This document shows, piece by piece, positions 28,771 to 37,656 of a DNA stretch of 64,000 nt. A program made the translations under genes and the position numbers. The DNA is from CAVQJU01 sp963755195 (lineage in GTDB: Bacteria > Acidobacteriota > Vicinamibacteria > Vicinamibacterales > CAVVIG01). Location: contig CAVWIZ010000004.1 in the NCBI GenBank assembly GCA_963755195.1, positions 682,001 to 746,000 on the forward strand, given 5' to 3'. Within the stretch, counting starts at the first letter, position 1. Each line of letters opens with the position of its first letter. The notes under the pieces were generated by a model. It made no database searches and was not told the DNA's origin. It worked only from the letters and a program-made list of their open reading frames with translations.

Positions 28771-29910
28771 ATGAAGACATCGGTGCTTGAAGCCGCGCGC
28801 AACGTGTCCGACTGGCACGTCGTGTTGCGATCGCTACCATCGGCGTTGCGAGACGTGTACTTCGAGCCGGAGTACGCGGCGCTCTATTGCTTCGATCCCA
28901 GCACCCGGGCCGTTCTCTTCACTTGTCGAGAGGACGACAACGTGTGGGTGTGCGTATTTCTACTCAGGCCGATTCGGGGCTTCGGAGACCCCTCGCTCGA
29001 CTGCCGATGGTTCGATATTGAAACACCCTACGGCTACGGCGGCCCGTTGGCAAATACGGACGATCCGGACTTTCTTGCCGCCGCACAGGCGGAATTCGGG
29101 CGATGGTGTCTGAGTCAGAAAGTGGTGACCGAGTTTGTCAGGTCACATCCCCTGATGAGGAATCAGCGATGGCTCGACCCGCAGATGGACGTCGTTCACG
29201 ATCGCGATACTTTGTCTGTCGACCTTGAGAAAATGACGGGTGCCCTATCGTTCAGCAGCAAGGTTCGCAACATGATTCGCCGCGCCGAACGGTCTGGGGT
29301 ACGCATACAGCGATATTCCGCACGCGATCATTTCGCGCGATTCATCGAACTCTATCTGCGCACGATGTCCAGGGTTGGATCGAAACAATATTATCGCTTC
29401 ACTGACAACTACTTTCGTCAGCTCTCATATCTGGTAGAGCGGAGAGGATGGCTGCTCGCGGCCGATGTGGCCGGCCAGTGGGTCGCTGCTGCCGTGTTTA
29501 TCAGAGGGACGGCTTGGTTGCACTATCACCTCTCCGCATCAGATCCCTCCAATCGTGTGCCAGGCGCAGCGAATCATATTCTGTACACGGCGGCAACAAT
29601 GGCCAGCGCGGTAGGGTTGGAGCGGCTACATCTCGGGGGCGGTCGCACGAGCGCATCTGACGATTCGCTCTTCAAATTCAAACAACGAATGGCGACAGAC
29701 AGCCATCCATTCTACACGGGCACAAGAATCCATAATCCTGATGCCTACGCCAATCTTCGGGAGCAATGGATGGAGCGTGATCCGGTTCTCATAGCGGAGT
29801 ATGGCGGGCATTCAGGTGGGACCGTTGACGGGCGAACCCGGGGCATCGAGACGAACAGGCCGTGGGCGTCACGGTGGCATTTAGGTGGACGGACCGAAGA
29901 AGGATGGTGA
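28771..29910 (+). CDS. FemAB/GNAT-like acyl- or aminoacyltransferase, copy 2
   Basis: 379 residues. Organised like copy 1: LPSALRDVYFEPEYAALY at the N-terminus, IETPYGYGGPLAN near residue 87, SSKVRNMIRRAERSGVRIQR near 166-185, FIELYLRTMSRVGSKQYYRF near 196, VAAAVFIRGTAWLHYHLSA near 242 and LERLHLGGGRTSASDDSLFKFK near 288 (read as LHLGGGRTSASDDSLF). Similarity to copy 1 is recognisable in motif order but distant in sequence, so the two are ancient paralogues or separate acquisitions. It sits 42 bases before the asparagine synthase gene. The group transferred is unknown. Confidence 0.8.
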   Translation: MKTSVLEAARNVSDWHVVLRSLPSALRDVYFEPEYAALYCFDPSTRAVLFTCREDDNVWVCVFLLRPIRGFGDPSLDCRWFDIETPYGYGGPLANTDDPDFLAAAQAEFGRWCLSQKVVTEFVRSHPLMRNQRWLDPQMDVVHDRDTLSVDLEKMTGALSFSSKVRNMIRRAERSGVRIQRYSARDHFARFIELYLRTMSRVGSKQYYRFTDNYFRQLSYLVERRGWLLAADVAGQWVAAAVFIRGTAWLHYHLSASDPSNRVPGAANHILYTAATMASAVGLERLHLGGGRTSASDDSLFKFKQRMATDSHPFYTGTRIHNPDAYANLREQWMERDPVLIAEYGGHSGGTVDGRTRGIETNRPWASRWHLGGRTEEGW

Positions 29911-29952
29911 TGACCTCGATCACGTTGCTTAGGCGAACGGAAGTCTAGCCAT

Positions 29953-31962
29953 ATGTGCGGAATCGTCGGCACGCTCAGCCTGACCAGGCCCCATCCCGTT
30001 CGCGAGGATTGGCTGCGCCAGATGCTCGCGATGATCCGCCATCGCGGTCCGGATCAATTCGGGATCTTTCTGGATGAGGGAGTCGCATTAGGCAGCGCCC
30101 GCCTTTCGATCATCGACGTGGGCGCGGGCCAGCAGCCGATTGCGAACGAAGACGAAACCGTCTGGGTGGTCTTCAACGGCGAGGTATTCAACCACGTCGA
30201 ATTGCGTCCGCTGCTCGAAGCCAAGGGGCATCGATTCTCGACTCATACCGACACCGAAGTCGTGTTGCATCTCTACGAGGAACTGGGGCCGGAATGCCTC
30301 CGCCATCTGAATGGCGATTTCGCCGTCGCCATCTGGGACGGCCGGAAGCGCACGCTCTTTCTGGCGCGAGACCGGGTCGGTGTCCGCCCGCTCTTCTACA
30401 CGGTGGCTGACGGAGCTTTGATTTTCGGCTCGGAGATCAAAGCGCTCCTCGCCGATCCACGGGTGGGCGCCGAAATCGACCCGGTCGCCCTCGATCAGAT
30501 CTTCACGTTTTGGAGTCCGCTCGCACCCCGGTCCGTGTTTCGGGGCATTCAGGAGATCCCGCCCGGCCACTATCTGCTGGCGGGACACGGCAAACTTAGC
30601 CTGACGCAGTATTGGCGCCATCAATTCAATGCCGCCGGCGACAGACGTGCCGAGGCGGTGTCGCCATCAGCGGCCGAAGAGTACGGCGAAGAGCTCGAGG
30701 CGCTGCTGCTCGACGCCACGAGGATTCGGCTGCGCGCGGATGTTCCCGTCGGCGCGTACCTCAGTGGCGGCCTCGATTCATCGATCATTGCCGCCCTGAT
30801 CCGGAATCATTGTGAGAGCCATCTCGACACGTTCTCCATCGCGTTTAGCGACCCGAAATTCGACGAGAGCTGCTACCAGCGTCAGATGGCCGGGTTTCTT
30901 GGCACGGACCACCAGGTGGTTCAGGCCTCGCATGCCGACATTGGGGACGTGTTTCCAGAAGTCATTTGGCACACCGAGATTCCGATCTTGCGCACGGCCC
31001 CGGCGCCGATGTTCCTGCTGTCGAAGCTGGTGCGAGACCGCCGGTTCAAAGTGGTCTTGACAGGTGAGGGTGCGGACGAGTTCCTGGCGGGGTACGACGT
31101 CTTCAAAGAGGCCAAGATCCGCCGCTTTTGGGCCTCTCAGCCGTCTTCGACCTGGCGGCCGCTGCTGCTGCGGCGGCTCTATCCGGACATTGCCGAACTT
31201 GGCGACACCAACATCGGCTTTCTGTCGGCGTTCTTTGCAGACGCGCTGACGGACACAGACTCACCGTGCTATTCCCATGCGGTTCGCTGGCGGAATACGC
31301 GCCGGACGCGCCGCTTCTTCAGCAACGAACTGGCCGACACCTTACGGGAAACGGGCGTCGGGGGCGGGCATCCTCTGTCGTACCCCGCAGAGTTCGCCAA
31401 CTGGGGCCCCCTCGAGCGCGCTCAATACCTCGAGAGCACGATCTTTCTGTCCGAATACCTGCTGTCGTCTCAAGGCGACCGAGTCGCCATGGCGCACTCC
31501 GTCGAAGGCCGCTATCCCTTTCTTGACTATCGCGTGATCGAGTTCTGTGATCGTTTGCCACCGACCTTGAAACTGCGGAAACTGCAAGACAAGTACCTGC
31601 TGAGGCAACTCGGACGAAAAGTATTGCCGCCGGAAATCTGGCAACGTCCAAAGCGGCCGTATCGCGCGCCCATCCATCGAAGTTTCTTTCACGACTCGAC
31701 GCCTGAGTACGTGCGTGATGTACTCTCGCCCGACAGCCTCAAGCGGACGGGCTTCTTCAAGCCCGGCGCCGTCAGTCAACTCGTGAGCAAGATCGATCGT
31801 GGTCTCCCACTCGGTGAGACCGACGACATGGCGCTGGCGGGTATCCTCTCGACCGAGCTTGTCCACCGCGCGTTCATTTCCGATTTTCACATGACGCCAC
31901 CACTCGCCGATCGAGACGACGTCAAGGTCTGTCTTGGTGCGGGCGTGGCGTCAAGGACGTAA
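29953..31962 (+). CDS. asnB: Asparagine synthase (glutamine-hydrolysing)
   Basis: 669 residues. The N-terminal glutaminase begins MCGIVGTLS with nucleophile Cys2, then MIRHRGPDQFG, RLSIID and VFNGEVFNH, all class II amidotransferase motifs. The synthase domain carries the PP-loop YLSGGLDSSIIA near residue 271, and LTGEGADEFLAGYD near 373. The C-terminus FLDYRVIEFCDRLP and KYLLRQLGRKVLPPEIW is typical. Full length, no frameshift. In polysaccharide loci such proteins usually amidate a carboxyl group of a sugar, amino acid or carrier-bound acid rather than make cellular asparagine. The neighbouring ACPs and NAD synthase support a dedicated role. Confidence 0.93.
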   Translation: MCGIVGTLSLTRPHPVREDWLRQMLAMIRHRGPDQFGIFLDEGVALGSARLSIIDVGAGQQPIANEDETVWVVFNGEVFNHVELRPLLEAKGHRFSTHTDTEVVLHLYEELGPECLRHLNGDFAVAIWDGRKRTLFLARDRVGVRPLFYTVADGALIFGSEIKALLADPRVGAEIDPVALDQIFTFWSPLAPRSVFRGIQEIPPGHYLLAGHGKLSLTQYWRHQFNAAGDRRAEAVSPSAAEEYGEELEALLLDATRIRLRADVPVGAYLSGGLDSSIIAALIRNHCESHLDTFSIAFSDPKFDESCYQRQMAGFLGTDHQVVQASHADIGDVFPEVIWHTEIPILRTAPAPMFLLSKLVRDRRFKVVLTGEGADEFLAGYDVFKEAKIRRFWASQPSSTWRPLLLRRLYPDIAELGDTNIGFLSAFFADALTDTDSPCYSHAVRWRNTRRTRRFFSNELADTLRETGVGGGHPLSYPAEFANWGPLERAQYLESTIFLSEYLLSSQGDRVAMAHSVEGRYPFLDYRVIEFCDRLPPTLKLRKLQDKYLLRQLGRKVLPPEIWQRPKRPYRAPIHRSFFHDSTPEYVRDVLSPDSLKRTGFFKPGAVSQLVSKIDRGLPLGETDDMALAGILSTELVHRAFISDFHMTPPLADRDDVKVCLGAGVASRT

Positions 31963-31964
31963 CG

Positions 31965-33008
31965 ATGAAATTCACAAAAGATGCCCTCCGGATCGACGCC
32001 GCTGCGGAAACCGATCGCATTGTGTCCGGCCTCCGCCACCAACTGGGCAAGGTCATGCGCCGTCGAGGGGCGGTCGTCGGCATCAGCGGTGGCATCGACT
32101 CTTCCGTCGTGTTGGCGCTGTCGGTCCGCGCTTTTGGTCCGGAAAGAGTGGTCGCGGTGATGATGCCAGAGGTCGACTCGGACCCGTTGAGTGAGCAACT
32201 CGCTCGCCAACTGGCCGCGCGCTTCGGCGTCGAGCCCATCAAGGAGACGATTTCCGACGCCCTGAGCGGCTTTAGCTGTTATCAGCGTCGCGACGAGGCG
32301 ATTCGTCGCGTGTGCCCCACCTTCGATCCAGCGGCGGGTTACAAGTCCAAGATTGTCTTGCCGAAGAATCTGCTCGATACGGACACCCTGAATGTGTTTT
32401 CGTTGACGGTCGTGGCTCCAGATGGCACGGAGTCGAACTGGCCGCTCCCCGTCCGCGAGTACCTTCAGATCGTCGCCGCGTCGAACTTCAAGCAGCGCGC
32501 CCGGATGTCGATGCTCTACTACCATGCCGAGCTGCGCAACTATGCGGTCATAGGAACGCCCAACAAGAACGAGTACGATCAGGGCTTCTTCGTCAAATAC
32601 GGCGACGGTGGCCTCGACGTGAGCGCCATCGGTCATCTGTACAAGACGCAGGTCTACCAGCTGGCCGAGTTTCTTGACGTGCCAGAGGAAATTCGACGGC
32701 GGCCGCCGACCACCGACACATACAGCGCACCCTGTACACAGGAAGAATTCTTCTTCCGTCTACCGTTTGAGACGATGGATCTCCTGTGGTACGCACAGGA
32801 GCACGGCGTACCGGCCGCCGAAGTCGCACAGATCATGGAACTGACCGAAGAGCAGGTTCACCGGGCGTTTCGCGAGTTTTCGCAAAAGCATCGCGCGACC
32901 GAATACCTGCGGATGTTGCCGGTCAGCCTGGCCGACCCCACGCCCAGGCCGAGGCTATTCATCGCACGGGTGGACGGGACGCCGCATCCACAAGAGTTCG
33001 CGTCCTGA
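31965..33008 (+). CDS. nadE: NAD(+) synthase-like PP-loop ligase, ammonia-dependent form
   Basis: 347 residues, starting two bases after the asnB stop. The PP-loop is VGISGGIDSSVVLALS near residue 40. VIGTPNKNEYDQGFFVKYGD near 185 and GLDVSAIGHLYKTQVYQLAE near 207 match the NadE substrate-binding strand, and EEIRRRPPTTD matches the downstream loop. There is no nitrilase glutaminase domain, so it must receive free ammonia or be fed by a partner. It is longer than ordinary NadE of about 270 residues, with an added C-terminal helical tail. Position in an asnB-ACP segment suggests either local NAD supply or a neofunctionalised amide ligase. The family is certain and the exact substrate is not. 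Confidence 0.83.
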   Translation: MKFTKDALRIDAAAETDRIVSGLRHQLGKVMRRRGAVVGISGGIDSSVVLALSVRAFGPERVVAVMMPEVDSDPLSEQLARQLAARFGVEPIKETISDALSGFSCYQRRDEAIRRVCPTFDPAAGYKSKIVLPKNLLDTDTLNVFSLTVVAPDGTESNWPLPVREYLQIVAASNFKQRARMSMLYYHAELRNYAVIGTPNKNEYDQGFFVKYGDGGLDVSAIGHLYKTQVYQLAEFLDVPEEIRRRPPTTDTYSAPCTQEEFFFRLPFETMDLLWYAQEHGVPAAEVAQIMELTEEQVHRAFREFSQKHRATEYLRMLPVSLADPTPRPRLFIARVDGTPHPQEFAS

Positions 33009-33089
33009 ACGCAGGAAGTCGGGAAGGCACAGCCCGTCACGGCGCGTCGTCGTTAGAGCTGCCGTGAGGTACAGAAACGCGAGGACATC

Positions 33090-33404
33090 ATGAGCGGACT
33101 GACCAAAGCAAGCACGGCTCGATCGAAGCAGGCCGCCGCCGCGATCGAGGTTATCGACCGATTCCAGACGATGCTCAAGGCACACCCCCCCGTGGCGGTC
33201 CCGGCGGCGGACACGGTGTCGATTGAGACCGGGATTCTCGATTCGCTGCGGCTTGTCAACTTGCTGCTGCTGCACGTCGAGCGGGAGTGCGCGATCGCCG
33301 ATTCGCTCGACGACGTGGACTTGGAGGAGCTACGCCGTCTCAGAGCGATTTCGCACTTCCTGGCATCGACATTCTCGGGTGACTCACAGGAAACGGCGTC
33401 CTAG
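33090..33404 (+). CDS. Divergent acyl carrier protein
   Basis: 104 residues. Helical, with a carrier motif ETGILDSLRLVNLLLLHVE in which Ser52 of DSL is the likely phosphopantetheine site. The first 20 residues are basic and alanine-rich, unusual for an ACP. Divergent from the ACPs at 28281 and 40319. It follows nadE by 81 bases and ends in TAG 33402-33404 within a small AT-rich palindrome. It probably carries an intermediate made by or for the NRPS module starting at 33846. Confidence 0.75.
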   Translation: MSGLTKASTARSKQAAAAIEVIDRFQTMLKAHPPVAVPAADTVSIETGILDSLRLVNLLLLHVERECAIADSLDDVDLEELRRLRAISHFLASTFSGDSQETAS

Positions 33405-33420
33405 CTATAGCTAAGCTAGG
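33402..33420. repeat. AT-rich palindrome TAGCTATAGCTA at a gene end
   Basis: TAGCTATAGCTA is a perfect palindrome covering the ACP stop codon, followed by AGCTAG. A related CTAGCTAT string occurs near 33805, on the far side of the methyltransferase remnant. This may mark the borders of a deletion or insertion, but the length is small enough to be chance. Confidence 0.3.
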
Positions 33421-33747
33421 GACGAGCGGTATGAGTTCTTCCGGCACCCGAGTCCTGACTTCCTGTTGTTCAATCCCTTTGGCGCGCAGACGTTGTCGGC
33501 CGTGCTGGATCGAATTCGCGAGTCGCTGACGGCCAACCCCCGCACGATTCGTATGGCATATTTCAACGCGGTCCACGACGACGTGCTTGTGGGTTGCGGC
33601 TGGCTGCATTGCTTCGCGCGGAAGAGCGTGCCCGGATTTACCCGCGCCCGGGCAACGTTGTGGACGAACCAATCCCAGCGTGAGGCGGCGCCTGGCGCAT
33701 CAGGCCGCAGCCCGGTGGGCACGGCTTCGAGCCAGCCGACCAACTGA
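33415..33747 (+). pseudogene. C-terminal remnant of a SAM-dependent methyltransferase
   Basis: Right after TAA 33412-33414 a frame encodes RYEFFRHPSPDFLLFNPFG, then AVLDRIRESLTANPRTIRMA and YFNAVHDDVLVGCGWLH. The F-NPFG and Y-x-N-x-V-H pattern is the usual C-terminal half of small class I methyltransferases, which continue Y-N-P-x-H-x-D-V-L. No start codon, no SAM motif I and only about 110 residues remain. It is therefore a broken gene, or a short piece left by rearrangement. Downstream to 33845 another frame has KHFFAARHCGPLSSYS, which might be the natural tail. The rest of the 440-base gap shows nothing else. Confidence 0.5.
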
Positions 33748-33845
33748 TCTGCCGCACCCTGCCGCGAAAACACTTCTTCGCTGCGCGGCACTGCGGTCCT
33801 CTATCTAGCTATTCCGTCCAACTTCACCTAGACATCCTTGCCGGC

Positions 33846-36605
33846 ATGTCTCCTCATCTGAACTTCAAGAGACGGTTCGAGCCGTTGGCCGCCAACGCGA
33901 CCGAGCGCGCTTCGCGACCCGCAATGTTCACCGACGCCGAGCGCCGCCAGATCCTCGTCGAATGGAATCCGTCTCCGACCGAGTACGCCAGGGACTTGTG
34001 CATCCATGAGCTCTTCGAAGCGCAAGTCGAGCGAACACCCCAGGGGGTTGCGGTCACCTACGAGAGCAGCCGCCTGACCTATGCGGAGCTCAACGAAGGG
34101 GCCAATCGCCTTGCGCGGAGGCTTCGCGGAATGGGGGTTGGTCGGGACGTTCTCGTCGGGTTGTTCGTGGAGCGCTCGATCGACATGGTCGTCGGCATTC
34201 TTGGGATCCTCAAGGCGGGTGGGGCGTACGTGCCGCTCGACCCTGAGTATCCCGCCGACCACCTTGCATTCGTCATGGACGATGCCAGGATTTCTGTCGT
34301 CGTCACGCAGCGGCCGCTGGTTGGACGCCTGCTTCTGGAGGGGCTACGGCCCTTCTCGGTTGTCGAGATTCCCTCCGCTGATGAGGATCAGGAAGAGACG
34401 AATCTCCCCGATGCACCTGATCCAGAGAGTCTGGCGTATGTGATGTACACGTCGGGTTCAACCGGCACGCCCAAGGGCGTCATGGTCACCCACCGGAACC
34501 TTGTGAATTCGACAAGCGCCCGATACGTCTCGTACCGAGAGCCCGTCGAAGGTTTCCTGCTGCTGCCGCCGTTCACTTTCGACGCTTCAGTGGCCGTGAT
34601 CTTCTGGACGCTGTGCACGGGAGGACGCCTTGTTCTCCTCGCGTCGGGCGCCGAGCGGGAGCCATCGCGGATTGGCCAGCAGATCTTGCTCCACAGCGTC
34701 TCCCACGTGTTGTGTGTGAGCTCGCTGTATGCCTACATCCTGGAAGTGGCGACGCCTGAAGAACTGGCATCGATGCGGGTGGCGATCACTGGCGGTGAGG
34801 TCTGTCCGCCTGCGTTGGTCAGACGCCATCGCGAGAAGGCGCCTCACGCGTCGCTTTCGAACGAATACGGACCAACTGAGTGCACCGTCTGGAGCAGCGT
34901 GTGCGATGTGTCTCGGGAACCCGAAGACGCCCTCGCGCCGATCGGCCGCCCGATTGCCAATACGCAGATGTACATCCTCGACGGCGAGCTCCAGCCCATG
35001 CCCATCGGCGTCCCCGGCGAGCTCCACATCGGCGGCGATGGCGTCGCCCGCGGCTACCTGAATCGGCCGGACCTCACGACGGCGCGCTTCATTCCCAATT
35101 CGTTCAGCACTGATCCAGACGCGCGGTTGTACAAGACCGGCGATCTCGCGCGGTATCGGCCTGACGGGAACATCGAGTTCCTTGGCCGACTCGACCGCCA
35201 GGTGAAGGTCCGCGGCGTTCGCATCGAGCCTGAGGAGATCGAGATTGTGTTGGCGCGGCACCGATCGGTGCGAAGCGCCGTGGTCGTCGCGGAAGACGAC
35301 TTGCGCGGCGGCCAGCGATTGGTCGCTTACATCGAGAAGGCCGCGGACGTTCACGTGGACGCCGGTGATCTGCGGAGCTTCCTCAAGCAAAAGCTACCCG
35401 AGTTCATGGTTCCTGCGGGTTTCGTGTTCCTGGATTCGTTGCCAAGGAACGCGAGCGGCAAGGTGGACCGGCGCGCGCTTCCACCGTGGGCGCACGATCA
35501 GCCGAAGACAGCCGGAGAGTCAGAGCCGCTGCGGGTACTTGAACGGCAGTTACTGGAAGTGTGGGAAGAGACTCTCGGCGCGCGGCCCGCCGGTCTCGAC
35601 GACAACTTCTTTGAGGTCGGAGGACACTCGCTACTGGCGGCCGAACTGCTGGGCAGAATGGAGGGGCTGACAGGCATGCGACTGCCCCTCGCGAGTCTGA
35701 TTGAAGCCCCAACGATTAGACAGCTTGCCAACGCGTTTCGCGCGCCGCAGTCGACACGCGTTTCGTCGCCGCTCGTGCCCGTCCAGCCCTTCGGCTCGCG
35801 GTCCGCGCTCTTCTGCGTGCCAGGGGCTGGTCAGACTGCACTGCACTACGCGCCACTGGCACGCCATCTCGGCCACGACCAGCCTGTTTACGTCCTGGCC
35901 GAGGAGCTGGCTGAAGGCAAAGGTCGCCCCGATTACCGAGTCGAGGATGTCGCGGCTCGATACATCGGCGAAATACGAACCGTGCAGCCAAGAGGCCCTT
36001 ACGTCCTAGCCGGCAATTCGTTCGGCGGCTTGATTGCCTTCGAGATTGCCAGGCAACTGCAGGCCGGGGGCCAAGATGTGTGTTTGCTGGTTCTCTTCGA
36101 CACCGCCAATCCGGGTTCAACGATGCGTCGATACAGAAGGCTGGCGGTTCAACTACGTGACAGGGCCCTGCATGATATACGTCGGCTTGTTTCCGAGCCC
36201 GACAAGGTAACATACCTCCGTCACCGACTACGGCCGGTCACCAAGTTCGTGACGCTGTGGTTCTGGACGCTCGCCCAGCGGTCGCGTCACGTCAAGAAGC
36301 CCGGCCTGCCTCGACACCCCCACGACGTGGACGTGGACCATGGCCCGCGCCTTGCCTACCTGCGGTACGCACCAAAGCTCTATCCAGGCCATCTGACACT
36401 GTTCCGCGCTCTGCACGGTGTAAAGGATCCCCCGGATCCCCTTCTTGGGTGGGGGCGCCTCGTTGGAAGTGTGGAGGTACACGAAGTCCCTGGCGAGCAC
36501 ATGACCATGCTCCGGGAGCCGCATGTTCGCATCGTGGCCAAGCGGCTGACGGCGTGCCTCACCAGATCGCAACACGCAGAAGCTGCCCTGAGCCTTCCAT
36601 CATGA
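33846..36605 (+). CDS. NRPS module: adenylation - peptidyl carrier - thioesterase (no condensation domain)
   Basis: 919 uninterrupted residues. Residues 1-50 are a C-to-A linker (ILVEWNPSPTEYARDLCIHE), so a C domain has been lost or never existed. The adenylation domain has A3 YTSGSTGTPKGVM at 201, A4 FDASVAVIF, A5 NEYGPTECTVW, A7-A8 and A10 ASGKVDRR with Lys539. By eye the specificity residues read D-A-A-C-I-G-E-V-W-K, matching no standard amino-acid code I know. The PCP motif is GGHSLLAAEL with Ser595. The type I thioesterase has GNSFGG with Ser725 and PGEHMTML with His885. It could load an amino acid and release or transfer it by the TE domain, without peptide elongation. The next gene overlaps by four bases. 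Confidence 0.93.
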   Translation: MSPHLNFKRRFEPLAANATERASRPAMFTDAERRQILVEWNPSPTEYARDLCIHELFEAQVERTPQGVAVTYESSRLTYAELNEGANRLARRLRGMGVGRDVLVGLFVERSIDMVVGILGILKAGGAYVPLDPEYPADHLAFVMDDARISVVVTQRPLVGRLLLEGLRPFSVVEIPSADEDQEETNLPDAPDPESLAYVMYTSGSTGTPKGVMVTHRNLVNSTSARYVSYREPVEGFLLLPPFTFDASVAVIFWTLCTGGRLVLLASGAEREPSRIGQQILLHSVSHVLCVSSLYAYILEVATPEELASMRVAITGGEVCPPALVRRHREKAPHASLSNEYGPTECTVWSSVCDVSREPEDALAPIGRPIANTQMYILDGELQPMPIGVPGELHIGGDGVARGYLNRPDLTTARFIPNSFSTDPDARLYKTGDLARYRPDGNIEFLGRLDRQVKVRGVRIEPEEIEIVLARHRSVRSAVVVAEDDLRGGQRLVAYIEKAADVHVDAGDLRSFLKQKLPEFMVPAGFVFLDSLPRNASGKVDRRALPPWAHDQPKTAGESEPLRVLERQLLEVWEETLGARPAGLDDNFFEVGGHSLLAAELLGRMEGLTGMRLPLASLIEAPTIRQLANAFRAPQSTRVSSPLVPVQPFGSRSALFCVPGAGQTALHYAPLARHLGHDQPVYVLAEELAEGKGRPDYRVEDVAARYIGEIRTVQPRGPYVLAGNSFGGLIAFEIARQLQAGGQDVCLLVLFDTANPGSTMRRYRRLAVQLRDRALHDIRRLVSEPDKVTYLRHRLRPVTKFVTLWFWTLAQRSRHVKKPGLPRHPHDVDVDHGPRLAYLRYAPKLYPGHLTLFRALHGVKDPPDPLLGWGRLVGSVEVHEVPGEHMTMLREPHVRIVAKRLTACLTRSQHAEAALSLPS

Positions 36606-37656
36606 TAGAGAAGCCCGCAGAAGATATCACGCATCGGATCAGTGAAATGTACGATCGGTTTCCCTATCCGTCACCGGAGAAAGGAAGAAAGAGGCTGAGG
36701 GAACTGTGCAATCTTCTGACCATCTTCTCACGGGAATCCGGATACGACTTGCGTGGAAAGACTGTTCTTGACGCAGGCACAGGCACCGGACACAGGCTGC
36801 TCGAGGCAGCCACTGTGTTCCATGACACGACATTCCTCGCAATCGATGTGAGTGAGAGTCCGCTTGCCATCGCGCGCGCGACAGCAGAAGAAGAGGGCAT
36901 TGAGAACGTTGAGTTTCAGTGCGCCGATCTCATGGACGCGTCGACCGATCTTGGTCGCTTCGATGTGATTCTGTGCATGGGAGTCCTTCATCATCTCGCG
37001 GACCCTCGGCGCGGCCTGCAGAATATCGTCAGACATCTGACGGATCGGGGGTTGCTCTTCTTCTACGTGTATGGTGCGCATGGCAGCCGCGAGCGCATGC
37101 GGAGAAAGCAGATTCTCTCGTTGCTTCTCGCCTCAGGGGAGGATTTCGACCGCGGGATTCACATGGTCGAAAGACCTGGGATTCGATTCCTTTTCATATG
37201 GCTGGAATCTGAACATCGACGACGAGAAAGACCAAAGAGAGTCTTTGCGTTGACAGCTATCTCAATGTCCACGAGTGTCTGTTCGATGCCGATAGCCTCT
37301 TCGACGTCGTCAAGGATTCCGGACTCGATGGATTCATGACGTACGGCATTACCGTGGATCAAACGGGCTACCTTTTCGAAACCAGGCTGGCCGCCGCTCG
37401 AGAAACGCTGCTTCAGCGGACGGAGATCGCAAAGAAACTCTCGACTCCGTTGCTGGTCGAGGCATATGAACGCTTGAGCCTGAGAGAGCGGTATCGTCTC
37501 ATCGACCTGCTCTACCAGCCAAATGGATACACCGTGGTCGGGCTGAAATCAGAAACCGAACTGCTGTTCAAGAAAGACGGCAGAGTGCTTCAAAACACGA
37601 TCAGGGTTGGTGCCGATGGAGGCAACCATGGATTATTCAAACATGTTGAGCAGTGA
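36602..37656 (+). CDS. Class I SAM-dependent methyltransferase, C-terminal part frameshifted
   Basis: Starts at ATG 36602 in an ATGA overlap with the NRPS stop. RISEMYDRFPYPSPEKGRKR leads to motif I VLDAGTGTGHRLLEAA near residue 52, FLAIDVSESPLAIARA, FQCADLMD and DVILCMGVLHHLADPRRG (motif IV). Near 37185-37255 the frame is lost. SYLNVHECLFDADSLFDVV and FMTYGITVDQTGYLFETRL then continue in the other frame to TGA 37654-37656. Total about 350 residues. The YDRFPYP box near the N-terminus is shared with methyltransferases of natural-product loci. Substrate unknown, likely an amino-acid or glycan intermediate. Confidence 0.8.
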
